Source: Lentzea aerocolonigenes (GTDB lineage: Bacteria; Actinomycetota; Actinomycetes; Mycobacteriales; Pseudonocardiaceae). From it: a DNA stretch of 7,904 nt. The stretch covers positions 1 through 7,904 of the forward strand of contig NZ_JYJG01000380.1 of assembly GCF_000955955.1 (NCBI RefSeq). The letters are read 5' to 3'. Shown in pieces: positions 1-5,293 of this stretch (its first letter is position 1; the number at the start of each line of letters is the position of its first letter). The notes beneath the pieces were generated by a model. That model did not search any database, was not told where the DNA came from, and saw nothing but the letters and a program-made list of their open reading frames with translations. The position numbers and the translations under genes were made by a program.

Positions 1-346
1 GCTCGTCACCACGGCGAAACGGGAGGCCTGGCGGACGCGGGACCGCGGCCGGGCGGAGGTGCCGACCGGGGACCACGCGATGCTGGACCACCCCGATCCG
101 TTGCCGGGACCGGAGGAGGCGGCCGGTGTGACGGATCACCGCACCCGGCTGTGGCGTGCCGTCGACCTGCTGCCGCGGCGCTGCCGGGAGTTGTTGCGGA
201 TCGTGGCGTTCGTGCCGCGGCCCGACTACGGCGTGATCGCCAGAACGCTCGGGATGCGCCAGGGCAGCGTCGGCCCGACCCGCGGCAGGTGCCTGGCGAA
301 GCTGCGCGACCTGCTCGGCCTCACCGGCGCGGCGGAGCAGTCATGA
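1..346 (+). CDS. ECF-like sigma-70 family RNA polymerase sigma factor, C-terminal part (5' end outside window)
   Basis: The reading frame is open from base 2 and ends in TGA at 344-346, giving 114 visible residues. The first visible residues, LVTTAKREAWR, resemble the end of sigma region 2.4, which reads the -10 element. A short acidic, proline-rich linker follows. Region 4 comes next: LWRAVDLLPRRCRELLRIVAF, then an HTH segment whose GVIARTLGMRQGSVGPTRGRCLAKLR matches the 'IA..LGM..GSVGPTR.RCL..LR' signature of actinobacterial ECF-type sigma factors that recognise the -35 element. A GTG at 59 could start a shorter protein, but it would cut through region 2, so the gene is read as a fragment truncated by the window edge. 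The stop overlaps the next start (ATGA), implying co-translation. No anti-sigma gene with an obvious transmembrane segment is visible downstream. Family assignment is firm; the regulon and signal are unknown. Confidence 0.9.
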   Translation, partial: LVTTAKREAWRTRDRGRAEVPTGDHAMLDHPDPLPGPEEAAGVTDHRTRLWRAVDLLPRRCRELLRIVAFVPRPDYGVIARTLGMRQGSVGPTRGRCLAKLRDLLGLTGAAEQS

Positions 347-816
347 CCTCGTCCTTCGGTGACCCGCCGAACCTCGACGCCGTGGATCTCGGCCTGCTGG
401 ACGGCGTCCGCGAGCTGTACGAGGCGATCGACCCGATGCCGCCGGACCTCGTGCTCCTCAGCTGCTTCGCGATCGACGTCGAGGGCCCCGGTTTCGACGT
501 CGCCCGGCTCGAGCTCGAACCGGTTCCCGCCGGGACGCGTGGTGACGAGCGGAGCAGGCTGATCACCTTCGACAGCCCGAGCGGCACCATCGCGGTGCAG
601 ATCGCGGTGCACGCGGACGAGCACGTGCGGCTCGACGGCTGGCTGACCCCTCCCGGCGAGCACCGCGTTGAGCTGCGCGCCTCGACCGGCACGATGGTGG
701 CGGAGGTGTTGCCACACGGTCGTTTCGTCTTCCCGCGGGTGCCACCGGGACCCGTGCAGATCGTGGTCCGGCTGTCCGGCGCCGGCACGATCGTGACCCC
801 CGCCTTCGTCCTTTGA
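343..816 (+). CDS. Conserved small beta-rich protein of the sigma/CHAT module, function unknown
   Basis: This encodes 157 residues from the ATG that overlaps the sigma factor stop by 4 nt, a layout typical of translational coupling. The same frame is open upstream to 151, but that stretch is antisense in character to the sigma HTH coding, so the ATG at 343 is chosen. The N-terminal 50 residues look helical and acidic (LGLLDGVRELYEAIDPMPPDL). From about residue 75 the protein turns into alternating beta strands (SGTIAVQIAV, VRLDGWLTP, HRVELRAS, GRFVFPRVPPGPVQIVVRL) and ends in VTPAFVL. The GRFVF..VP.G..Q..V pattern resembles a carboxypeptidase-regulatory-like or transthyretin-like beta sandwich. 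From general knowledge, proteins of this appearance recur between ECF sigma genes and CHAT genes in actinomycetes, but I know of no assigned function. A role as sigma modulator or as substrate or adaptor of the CHAT protein is inference only. No signal peptide or membrane segment is seen. Confidence 0.82.
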   Translation: MTSSFGDPPNLDAVDLGLLDGVRELYEAIDPMPPDLVLLSCFAIDVEGPGFDVARLELEPVPAGTRGDERSRLITFDSPSGTIAVQIAVHADEHVRLDGWLTPPGEHRVELRASTGTMVAEVLPHGRFVFPRVPPGPVQIVVRLSGAGTIVTPAFVL

Positions 817-820
817 GGAG
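815..820 (+). promoter_or_regulatory. Shine-Dalgarno-like GAGGAG directly abutting the CHAT gene start
   Basis: GAGGAG covers 815-820 and its last G is the first base of the GTG start at 820. It also overlaps the upstream stop TGA (814-816). The spacing to the start is therefore zero, far shorter than normal. Either translation restarts after termination of the upstream gene, or the real start is further downstream (next in-frame GTG at 865, which has no better ribosome site). Confidence 0.4.
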
Positions 821-3378
821 TGACCACGACCACGACCGCGGCCACCGAGCGACTGGACTGTCGCGTGCGGCTCCTGCGCGAGGAGGGGTCGCGGCTGACC
901 AACAGCGGCAAACCCGCCGCAGGGGCGCGGAAGCTGCGTGCCGCGCTGCGGATCCTGTGCTGGCCGGCCGAGTCGTTCCCCGGCGGGGAAGAGGTCCGGC
1001 GGGCCCATCCGGTGCTGACCTCGCACGTGCTGATCAGCCTTGGACTCGCGGAGGCCGAACAGGGCGACACCGCACGTGGCCTCGCCACGCTCGAGGCGGC
1101 CGGTCTGCTCGTGAACGACCACGACCGTCCGATCCTGTTGCAGCAACGCGGTCTCGTGCTGCACCGCGCGGGCCGGTTGGACGAGGCACTGCCGTTGTTC
1201 GACGAGGCCGTGCCACTGCTGGAACGCGCGGGTGAGCCGTTCGCGCTGACCTCCGCGCTGCTCAACCGGGTGTACCTCAACCTCAGTCTCGGGAAGACGC
1301 GGCGGGCACGAGAGGACCTGAACGCGTGCCGGATCATCGCGGCTCGCGAGGGATTCGTCCTGACCGAGGCGAAGGTCGAGCACGACGCCGGTTACTGCGC
1401 GGTGCTGGAGGGCGACATCCCGGCGGCACTGCGGGCGTTCGACAACGCCGGTGCGCTCTACGCCGAACACGGCGCCGGGTACCTCCCGGTGCTGAGGATG
1501 GACAAGGCGCGGGCACTGCTCGCGGCGGGCCTGGGCAGGGAGGCGGGCCGGGAGCTGGACGCGGCGTTCGCGTTGTTCACCTCGGACCGGTTCAGCGTGG
1601 ACTACGCCTGGGCCGAGCTGACCCGCGCGCAGACCGCGCTGGCGTGTGGAGACCCCGCCACGGCACGGAACTGGGCGGCCAGGGCCGGACGCAGGTTCCG
1701 CCGGCACGGCGACCACGCCTGGTCGGCCGTCGCCGACCTGACGGTCGTGCGCGCCAGGCTGGCCCTCACCTCGTCTCCCGCGGCACTGGTGCCCGTGGCG
1801 CACCGGCTGGCGGACCGGTTGCGCGCGCTCGGGCTGGGCCACGACGCCGATCTCGCCGATCTCCTCGCGGCGCGGGCGCTGTTCGCCGCCGGACGGCCGG
1901 ACCAGGCTCGCGAGATCCCCGCGCTCAGCAGGCGTGCCGGACCGGCCACGCCCCTGGACGTGCGGCTGCTGCGCAGGCTCCTGCGCGCGAAGGCGCACAC
2001 GTCCTCAGGACCGGCGCTGCGCGAACTGCGCGCCGGCCTGGACCTCCTGCACGCGCAGCGGCGGCGGTGGGCCAGCGTCGAGCTGCGCGCGGCGGTGGCC
2101 GGGCTGGGCGCCGAGCTCGCCGGCGAAGGTCTGGGCATCGCGCTCGCCACCGCCTCGCCGCGCCAGGTGTTCGCGTGGACCGAACGTTGCCGCGCCCAGG
2201 CGTTCCTCGCGCAGCCGGTCCGGGCTCCCGCCGACCAGGAAGTCCGCGAGGCGCTCGCCGAGATCCGCCAGCTCAGCGAGAACGAGCGAGCGGCCGAGCT
2301 GCGCGGCCGGGCCGACGCGCTGGCACAGGCCCGAGTCCGCCGCCGGCGCCTGGAACATCTGATCCGGCAACGAACCTGGCAGCAGGACGGCGGTGGCCCG
2401 TCCCGTCGGATCGTGTCCCTGCCCGCGGTTCAGGCCCGGCTCGCGAACCGAGTGCTGATCAGCCTGGTCGATCGCGAGGGCGACCTGTCCGCGCTGGTGG
2501 TGGGGGAACGGTCGGTCACGCTGGTGCCGCTCGGTCCCACCGGCGTCGTCACGGAAGCGGTGCACCGCCTGCTGAGCGATCTCGACGCCCTGTGCGGGCG
2601 AGTGCTCCCCGCCCGTCTCGAAGCCGCGTTGACGAAATCGCTGAACGTGGAGCTGACCACCCTGAGCAGGGCCGTCGCGGGCCCGTTGCGGCGCCTGCTC
2701 GGTGACCGGGACGCCGTGATCGTGCCGACCGGAGACCTCGGCCTGCTCCCGTGGGGCCTGCTGCCGGAGTTCCGCGGCCGGCCGGTGACCGTGGCGCCTT
2801 CCGCGTCGGTGTGGACGTTCGCCCAGCAGACGGCCCGGCCGGCGATCCGCGGGGGCGCGCTGCTGGTGGCGGGCCCACGGCTGCCGAACGCGGAGGCCGA
2901 GGTCGTGGGCATTCACACGGTCCGCCCGGACGCGCGGTGCCTGACGGGAAGCGCGGCGACCGTCGCCGCTGTTCTGCGCGCGCTCGACGGTGTCGACGTC
3001 GCGCATCTCGTGGCGCACGGCCATCATCAGCCGGACAACGTGCTGTTCTCGTGCCTCGATCTCGCCGATGGTCCGTTGATGGCGTACGACCTGACCGCGC
3101 TGGCCGTGGCGCCACGGCACGTGGTGCTGTCCGCGTGCGACGTCGGACGAGCGACCGTGCGCGCAGGCGACGAGCTGCTGGGGTTCAGCGCGGCACTGCT
3201 CTACGCGGGCACGAGCACGGTGGTGGCCAGCCTGGCCCGCGTGCCGGACGACCTGGCCGTCGAGGTGATGAAGTCGTACCACCGCGCCGTCGCCGCGGGC
3301 GTCGACCCCGCCCGCGCGCTGGCGGGGACGTCCGCGATCGACACCCGCATCCCCCTGGTCTGCTTCGGTGCCGGGTGA
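820..3378 (+). CDS. TPR-containing CHAT-domain (caspase-like) protein
   Basis: This 852-residue protein starts at GTG 820, 3 nt after the upstream stop. Residues about 20-370 are helical repeats of TPR type, e.g. QQRGLVLHRAGRLDEALPLF at 108-127 and the repeat near 186-218 (GDIPAALRAFDNAGALYAEHG). A charged, Arg-rich helical linker lies around 480-525. The C-terminal CHAT domain spans about 540-852. It contains VAHLVAHGHH with the presumed catalytic His733 followed by Gly, the SCLDLADGPLMAYDL segment, and VVLSACDVG with the presumed nucleophile Cys773, and it ends in LVCFGAG. CHAT domains belong to the caspase/separase-like clan CD cysteine peptidases, so the protein is probably an active protease whose TPR part senses or recruits partners. 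Both dyad residues are present, so it does not look like a dead homologue. No signal peptide or membrane segment is apparent, so it probably acts in the cytoplasm. It converges on the xre gene with a 3-bp gap and no clear terminator. The exact start is uncertain (820 or 865). Confidence 0.93.
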   Translation: MTTTTTAATERLDCRVRLLREEGSRLTNSGKPAAGARKLRAALRILCWPAESFPGGEEVRRAHPVLTSHVLISLGLAEAEQGDTARGLATLEAAGLLVNDHDRPILLQQRGLVLHRAGRLDEALPLFDEAVPLLERAGEPFALTSALLNRVYLNLSLGKTRRAREDLNACRIIAAREGFVLTEAKVEHDAGYCAVLEGDIPAALRAFDNAGALYAEHGAGYLPVLRMDKARALLAAGLGREAGRELDAAFALFTSDRFSVDYAWAELTRAQTALACGDPATARNWAARAGRRFRRHGDHAWSAVADLTVVRARLALTSSPAALVPVAHRLADRLRALGLGHDADLADLLAARALFAAGRPDQAREIPALSRRAGPATPLDVRLLRRLLRAKAHTSSGPALRELRAGLDLLHAQRRRWASVELRAAVAGLGAELAGEGLGIALATASPRQVFAWTERCRAQAFLAQPVRAPADQEVREALAEIRQLSENERAAELRGRADALAQARVRRRRLEHLIRQRTWQQDGGGPSRRIVSLPAVQARLANRVLISLVDREGDLSALVVGERSVTLVPLGPTGVVTEAVHRLLSDLDALCGRVLPARLEAALTKSLNVELTTLSRAVAGPLRRLLGDRDAVIVPTGDLGLLPWGLLPEFRGRPVTVAPSASVWTFAQQTARPAIRGGALLVAGPRLPNAEAEVVGIHTVRPDARCLTGSAATVAAVLRALDGVDVAHLVAHGHHQPDNVLFSCLDLADGPLMAYDLTALAVAPRHVVLSACDVGRATVRAGDELLGFSAALLYAGTSTVVASLARVPDDLAVEVMKSYHRAVAAGVDPARALAGTSAIDTRIPLVCFGAG

Positions 3379-3381
3379 GAC

Positions 3382-3936
3382 TCAGGACGTGTGCTCCATG
3401 ACCATCATCGCGGTCGTGCCCGGCTCCAGCGCCTTGCAGATGTGCGGCAGGTCGCCGGGATAGACGATGTAGTCGCCTGGCCCGAGCTCGACCGGGTCCT
3501 CGGCCAGGCCGGCCAGGCAGCGTCCGGAAGCCACGATCATGTGCTCGACGCTGCCCGGCACGTGCGGCTCGGACTCGCGGGCGCCGCCGGGTTCCAGGGC
3601 CAGCCAGTAGATGTCGTGCTTCGTGCCCGGACGGCAGGCGGCCAGCAGCGTGGCGGAGTAGTGCGCGCGCTCGGAGTGGATGACCGGGCCCTCACCCGCC
3701 CGGATCACCTGGACGCGCGGGACTGCCGGTTCGACCAGGCGGCTGAACGGGACGCCCAGCGCCACCCCCAGGGCCCACAACGTCTCCACGCTCGGGTTGC
3801 CGGCGCCGGATTCCAGCTGGGAGAGCGTGGATTTGGCGATTCCGGCCTTGCGGGCCAGGTCGGAGAGCGACATGCCGGTGCGGTCGCGCTCGCGGCGGAG
3901 GTTGGCCGCGATGAGGTCGAGTGGTGCGTTCGACAC
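3382..3936 (-). CDS. XRE-family HTH regulator with C-terminal cupin sensor domain
   Basis: With the GTG at 3936 this gives 184 residues; an in-frame GTG at 3966 would add ten (MFVKPNGWTS). I prefer 3936 because GGATGGACTT lies just upstream as a possible ribosome site, while the 3966 start sits inside the inverted repeat and has no ribosome site. Residues about 22-62 form a classical HTH_3 fold (SLSDLARKAGIAKSTLSQLE, then GNPSVETLWALGVALGVPFS). The C-terminal half is a small cupin barrel, with EPHVPGSVEHMIVASG forming motif 1 (His125, Glu131) and GPGDYIVYPGDLPH forming motif 2 (His165). The canonical HxH of motif 1 is reduced to a single His, so metal binding is possible but uncertain. Such proteins are usually local repressors or activators responding to a small ligand. 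The divergent azlCD pair, with a shared operator-like repeat, suggests it controls amino acid export and itself. The actual ligand is not shown by the sequence. Confidence 0.92.
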   Translation of the reverse strand: MSNAPLDLIAANLRRERDRTGMSLSDLARKAGIAKSTLSQLESGAGNPSVETLWALGVALGVPFSRLVEPAVPRVQVIRAGEGPVIHSERAHYSATLLAACRPGTKHDIYWLALEPGGARESEPHVPGSVEHMIVASGRCLAGLAEDPVELGPGDYIVYPGDLPHICKALEPGTTAMMVMEHTS

Positions 3937-3955
3937 AGAAGTCCATCCGTTCGGC

Positions 3956-3985
3956 TTGACGAACACCCGTTCAGGTGTTCATCGT
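3956..3985 (+). promoter_or_regulatory. Candidate azlC promoter (-35 TTGACG, -10 CATCGT)
   Basis: TTGACG at 3956-3961 matches the sigma-70 type -35 in five of six positions. CATCGT at 3980-3985 is a weak -10, 18 bp downstream. An alternative -10 is CGTAAT at 3983-3988, with a 21-bp spacer. Transcription would start near 3992, at the azlC start codons, which would give a leaderless mRNA. The spacer is filled by the inverted repeat at 3961-3980. Confidence 0.45.
3961..3980. promoter_or_regulatory. Inverted repeat GAACACC-N6-GGTGTTC, probable operator of the XRE-cupin regulator
   Basis: The sequence reads GAACACC (3961-3967), six spacer bases, then GGTGTTC (3974-3980), a perfect 7+7 bp dyad suited to a dimeric HTH protein. 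It lies between the putative -35 and -10 of azlC and covers the predicted start site of the divergent regulator. A protein bound here would block both directions. That the neighbouring XRE regulator is the binder is inferred from position. Confidence 0.6.
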
Positions 3986-3986
3986 A
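3981..3986 (-). promoter_or_regulatory. Candidate -10 element (TACGAT) for the xre-cupin gene
   Basis: Read on the minus strand, bases 3986-3981 are TACGAT, fitting the TAnnnT core of actinobacterial -10 boxes. A convincing -35 is not visible 16-18 bp upstream. Initiation near 3974 would leave a leader of about 38 nt before the GTG at 3936 and would place the inverted repeat across the start site. Confidence 0.3.
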
Positions 3987-3993
3987 ATGGGTG

Positions 3994-4686
3994 ATGCGTT
4001 CGATATGGCGAACTCTTGATGCTGTGCTTCTGCGTGACGTGGCCGCAGTCGCACTAGGTGCCGCGGTGACCGGTGCGTCGTTCGGCGCGATCTCGGTGGG
4101 CTCGGGCCTGCCGTGGTGGATGCCGGTGCTGATGTCGCTGGTGATCTTCGCGGGCGGCTCGCAGTTCATGGCTGTGGGCATCGTCGCCGCTGGTGGCAGC
4201 CCCGCGGCTGCCGTTGTCGCCGGCCTCGTGCTGAACGCTCGGCACCTGCCGTTCGGGCTCGCGATCGGCGACGTGCTGGGCAGGAGTCCGCTGGCCAGGA
4301 TCGTCGGCAGTCACCTGCTCATCGACGAGTCGACCGCGTTCGCGATGTCGCAGAAGGATCCCGCGAGAGCGCGAGCGGCGTACTGGGCGTGCGGCGTGTC
4401 GTTGTTCTTCTGCTGGAACATCGGGGTGCTCGTCGGCGCGCTCGCGGGGCAGGCGATCGGGGATCCGGCGACGTTCGGGCTGGACGCGGCGTTCCCGGCG
4501 GCCATGCTCGCGCTCACGCTGCCTGCTTTGAAGGACGCGGCGACGCGCAACGCGGCGCTGACCGGTGCGGCGATAGCGCTCGCGACGACGCCGTTCCTGC
4601 CCGCGGGTGTGCCGGTGCTGCTCGCGCTGGCCGGATTGCTCGTGTTCAAGAAGAAGGAGGCACCGTGCCCGTCACCGCAGTCCTGA
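3994..4686 (+). CDS. azlC: AzlC-family branched-chain amino acid exporter, large subunit
   Basis: With the ATG at 3994 the protein has 230 residues starting MRSIWRTLD; a GTG immediately before (3991) could add one residue. The length is typical of AzlC/YgaZ proteins (about 220-245). It is strongly hydrophobic, with about six membrane segments. Family features include the early GASFGAISVGSGLPWW segment, FAGGSQFMAVGIVAAGG, and the conserved VLNARHLPFG around residues 79-88 (Asn81, Arg83, His84). In characterised systems, AzlC with AzlD (YgaZ/YgaH in E. coli) exports valine and related branched-chain amino acids; AzlCD in Bacillus subtilis confers azaleucine resistance. Here the substrate is inferred from family only. 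No ribosome site precedes the start, and the predicted promoter would begin the transcript almost at the ATG, pointing to leaderless translation. azlD overlaps its 3' end by 22 nt. The divergent XRE-cupin gene is the likely regulator. Confidence 0.92.
   Translation: MRSIWRTLDAVLLRDVAAVALGAAVTGASFGAISVGSGLPWWMPVLMSLVIFAGGSQFMAVGIVAAGGSPAAAVVAGLVLNARHLPFGLAIGDVLGRSPLARIVGSHLLIDESTAFAMSQKDPARARAAYWACGVSLFFCWNIGVLVGALAGQAIGDPATFGLDAAFPAAMLALTLPALKDAATRNAALTGAAIALATTPFLPAGVPVLLALAGLLVFKKKEAPCPSPQS
4654..4660 (+). promoter_or_regulatory. Ribosome binding site AAGGAGG for azlD
   Basis: AAGGAGG is a near-perfect anti-16S match that lies inside the azlC coding region (encoding part of its KKKE tail), four bases before the GTG at 4665. 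It fixes the azlD start and shows that azlD has its own strong initiation signal despite overlapping azlC. Confidence 0.75.
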
Positions 4687-4973
4687 TCCTCGCCGCGGGC
4701 ACGTTCGCGATCCGGCTCGCCGGTCCGCTGCTGCGCGACCGCGTCACGTTGCCGGAAAAGGTCAACGACCTGATGACGGCATCGGCCACGGTGCTGCTGT
4801 TGGCGCTGGTCGCGGTCTCGGCGCTGACGAACGGCAAGCAGTTCGGCGGCTGGGCGCTCGCGGCCGGGGTGGTCGTCGGAGGGCTCGCGGCGTGGCGGAA
4901 GCTGCCGTTCGTCGCGGTGATCGTGCTGGCGGCGGCCACCACGGCCGGGTTGAGGTTCTTCGGGGTGGCGTGA
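4665..4973 (+). CDS. azlD: AzlD-family small membrane subunit of branched-chain amino acid exporter
   Basis: From GTG 4665 this encodes 102 residues, the usual size for AzlD/YgaH. The frame is open far upstream, but the strong AAGGAGG four bases before this GTG and the start of family similarity (VTAVLILAAGTFAIRLAGPLL) define the start. Three to four hydrophobic segments are visible: about 3-22, 38-57, 64-77 and 84-102. The conserved GTFAIR..GPLL beginning is typical. The protein partners AzlC to form the exporter. The gene ends in TGA at 4971-4973, and that stop is also the first bases of the tandem repeat array that follows. No hairpin terminator is visible immediately downstream. Confidence 0.92.
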   Translation: MPVTAVLILAAGTFAIRLAGPLLRDRVTLPEKVNDLMTASATVLLLALVAVSALTNGKQFGGWALAAGVVVGGLAAWRKLPFVAVIVLAAATTAGLRFFGVA

Positions 4974-5205
4974 GGTGCCGCTCGCTTTCGGGGGCGGGCT
5001 GATGGGCGTGGTCGCTCGCTCATGGGGCCGCTTGAGGCTGATCGGCATGGCCTGAGGGGCTGTCGCTTGCTCTCGGGGGCGGCTGATCGGCGTGGTTGCT
5101 CGTTGATGGGTCGTTTGAGGCTGATCGGTGTCGCCTGGAGGGCTGTCGCTCGCTTTCGGGGCGGCTGATCGGCGTGGTTGCTCGCTCATGGGTCGGCTTG
5201 AGGCC
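4971..5205. repeat. Nested degenerate tandem repeat (about 83-bp units, each of two related halves)
   Basis: Three units begin near 4971, 5053 and 5136 (period 82-83 bp; the last is partial, to about 5205). Each contains two versions of a shorter module, GCTCGCT...GGG...GGCTGATCGGCGTGG. The GGCTGATCGGC-like core begins at 4997, 5036, 5081, 5119 and 5163, with a decayed sixth copy near 5202. Spacing alternates 39, 45, 38, 44 and 39, so the array is a higher-order repeat. GCTCGCT-like blocks begin at 4980, 5014, 5065, 5098, 5148 and 5180. The array fills most of the 320-bp gap between azlD and the LuxR gene. There are no unique spacers, so it is not CRISPR, and the period is not a multiple of three, so it is unlikely to be coding. 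Function is unknown; it may belong to a dispersed intergenic repeat family. Confidence 0.8.
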
Positions 5206-5236
5206 GGCGGCGGTGAGGCGCACTCGGGTGGCACAT

Positions 5237-5264
5237 GCGGGCGTGATGCCCCCGCAATAGGGGG
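5237..5264. promoter_or_regulatory. Overlapping inverted repeats upstream of the LuxR gene (CCCCC-N6-GGGGG)
   Basis: CCCCC at 5249-5253 and GGGGG at 5260-5264 flank GCAATA, forming a 5+5 bp dyad about 30 bp before the ATG. The same C run can instead pair with GCGGG at 5237-5241 (to CCCGC at 5251-5255), so two mutually exclusive hairpins are possible. This may be an operator for the adjacent regulator or a leader structure; neither is proven. I see no clear promoter hexamers here. Confidence 0.35.
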
Positions 5265-5293
5265 TTGATGGGCGGCAGGCCTCAGATGGACCC

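Noticed and set aside
59..346. GTG at 59 as true start of a 95-residue protein
   Set aside because: The frame is open to the window edge and the residues before it match the end of sigma region 2, so the gene begins outside the window.
226..1998. 590-residue open frame on the minus strand
   Set aside because: It runs antisense through the sigma, small-protein and CHAT genes. Its composition is Arg/Gln/Gly-rich with no recognisable domain, as expected for a GC-rich shadow frame.
1326..2705. 459-residue open frame on the plus strand within the CHAT gene
   Set aside because: It is out of frame with the CHAT protein and has a Gly/Arg/Ala-rich composition typical of a shifted GC-rich frame.
3306..3327. 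CCCCGCC / GGCGGGG hairpin near the end of the CHAT gene as terminator
   Set aside because: It lies inside conserved coding sequence about 50 nt before the stop. A 7-bp GC stem is easily explained by composition, and no T tract follows.
4113..4664. Upstream extension of the azlD frame
   Set aside because: It overlaps azlC out of frame with Arg-rich composition; AAGGAGG at 4654-4660 and family length place the start at 4665.
4971..5205. CRISPR-like array
   Set aside because: The intervening sequences are themselves diverged repeats, the repeats are degenerate and no cas gene is nearby.
4974..5234. Repetitive minus-strand peptide (HERATTPISRP-like repeats) across the tandem repeat
   Set aside because: The 82-83 bp period is not a multiple of three, so the peptide phase is lost between units and the repeated motif appears in more than one frame. 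The DNA, not a protein, is the repeated element.
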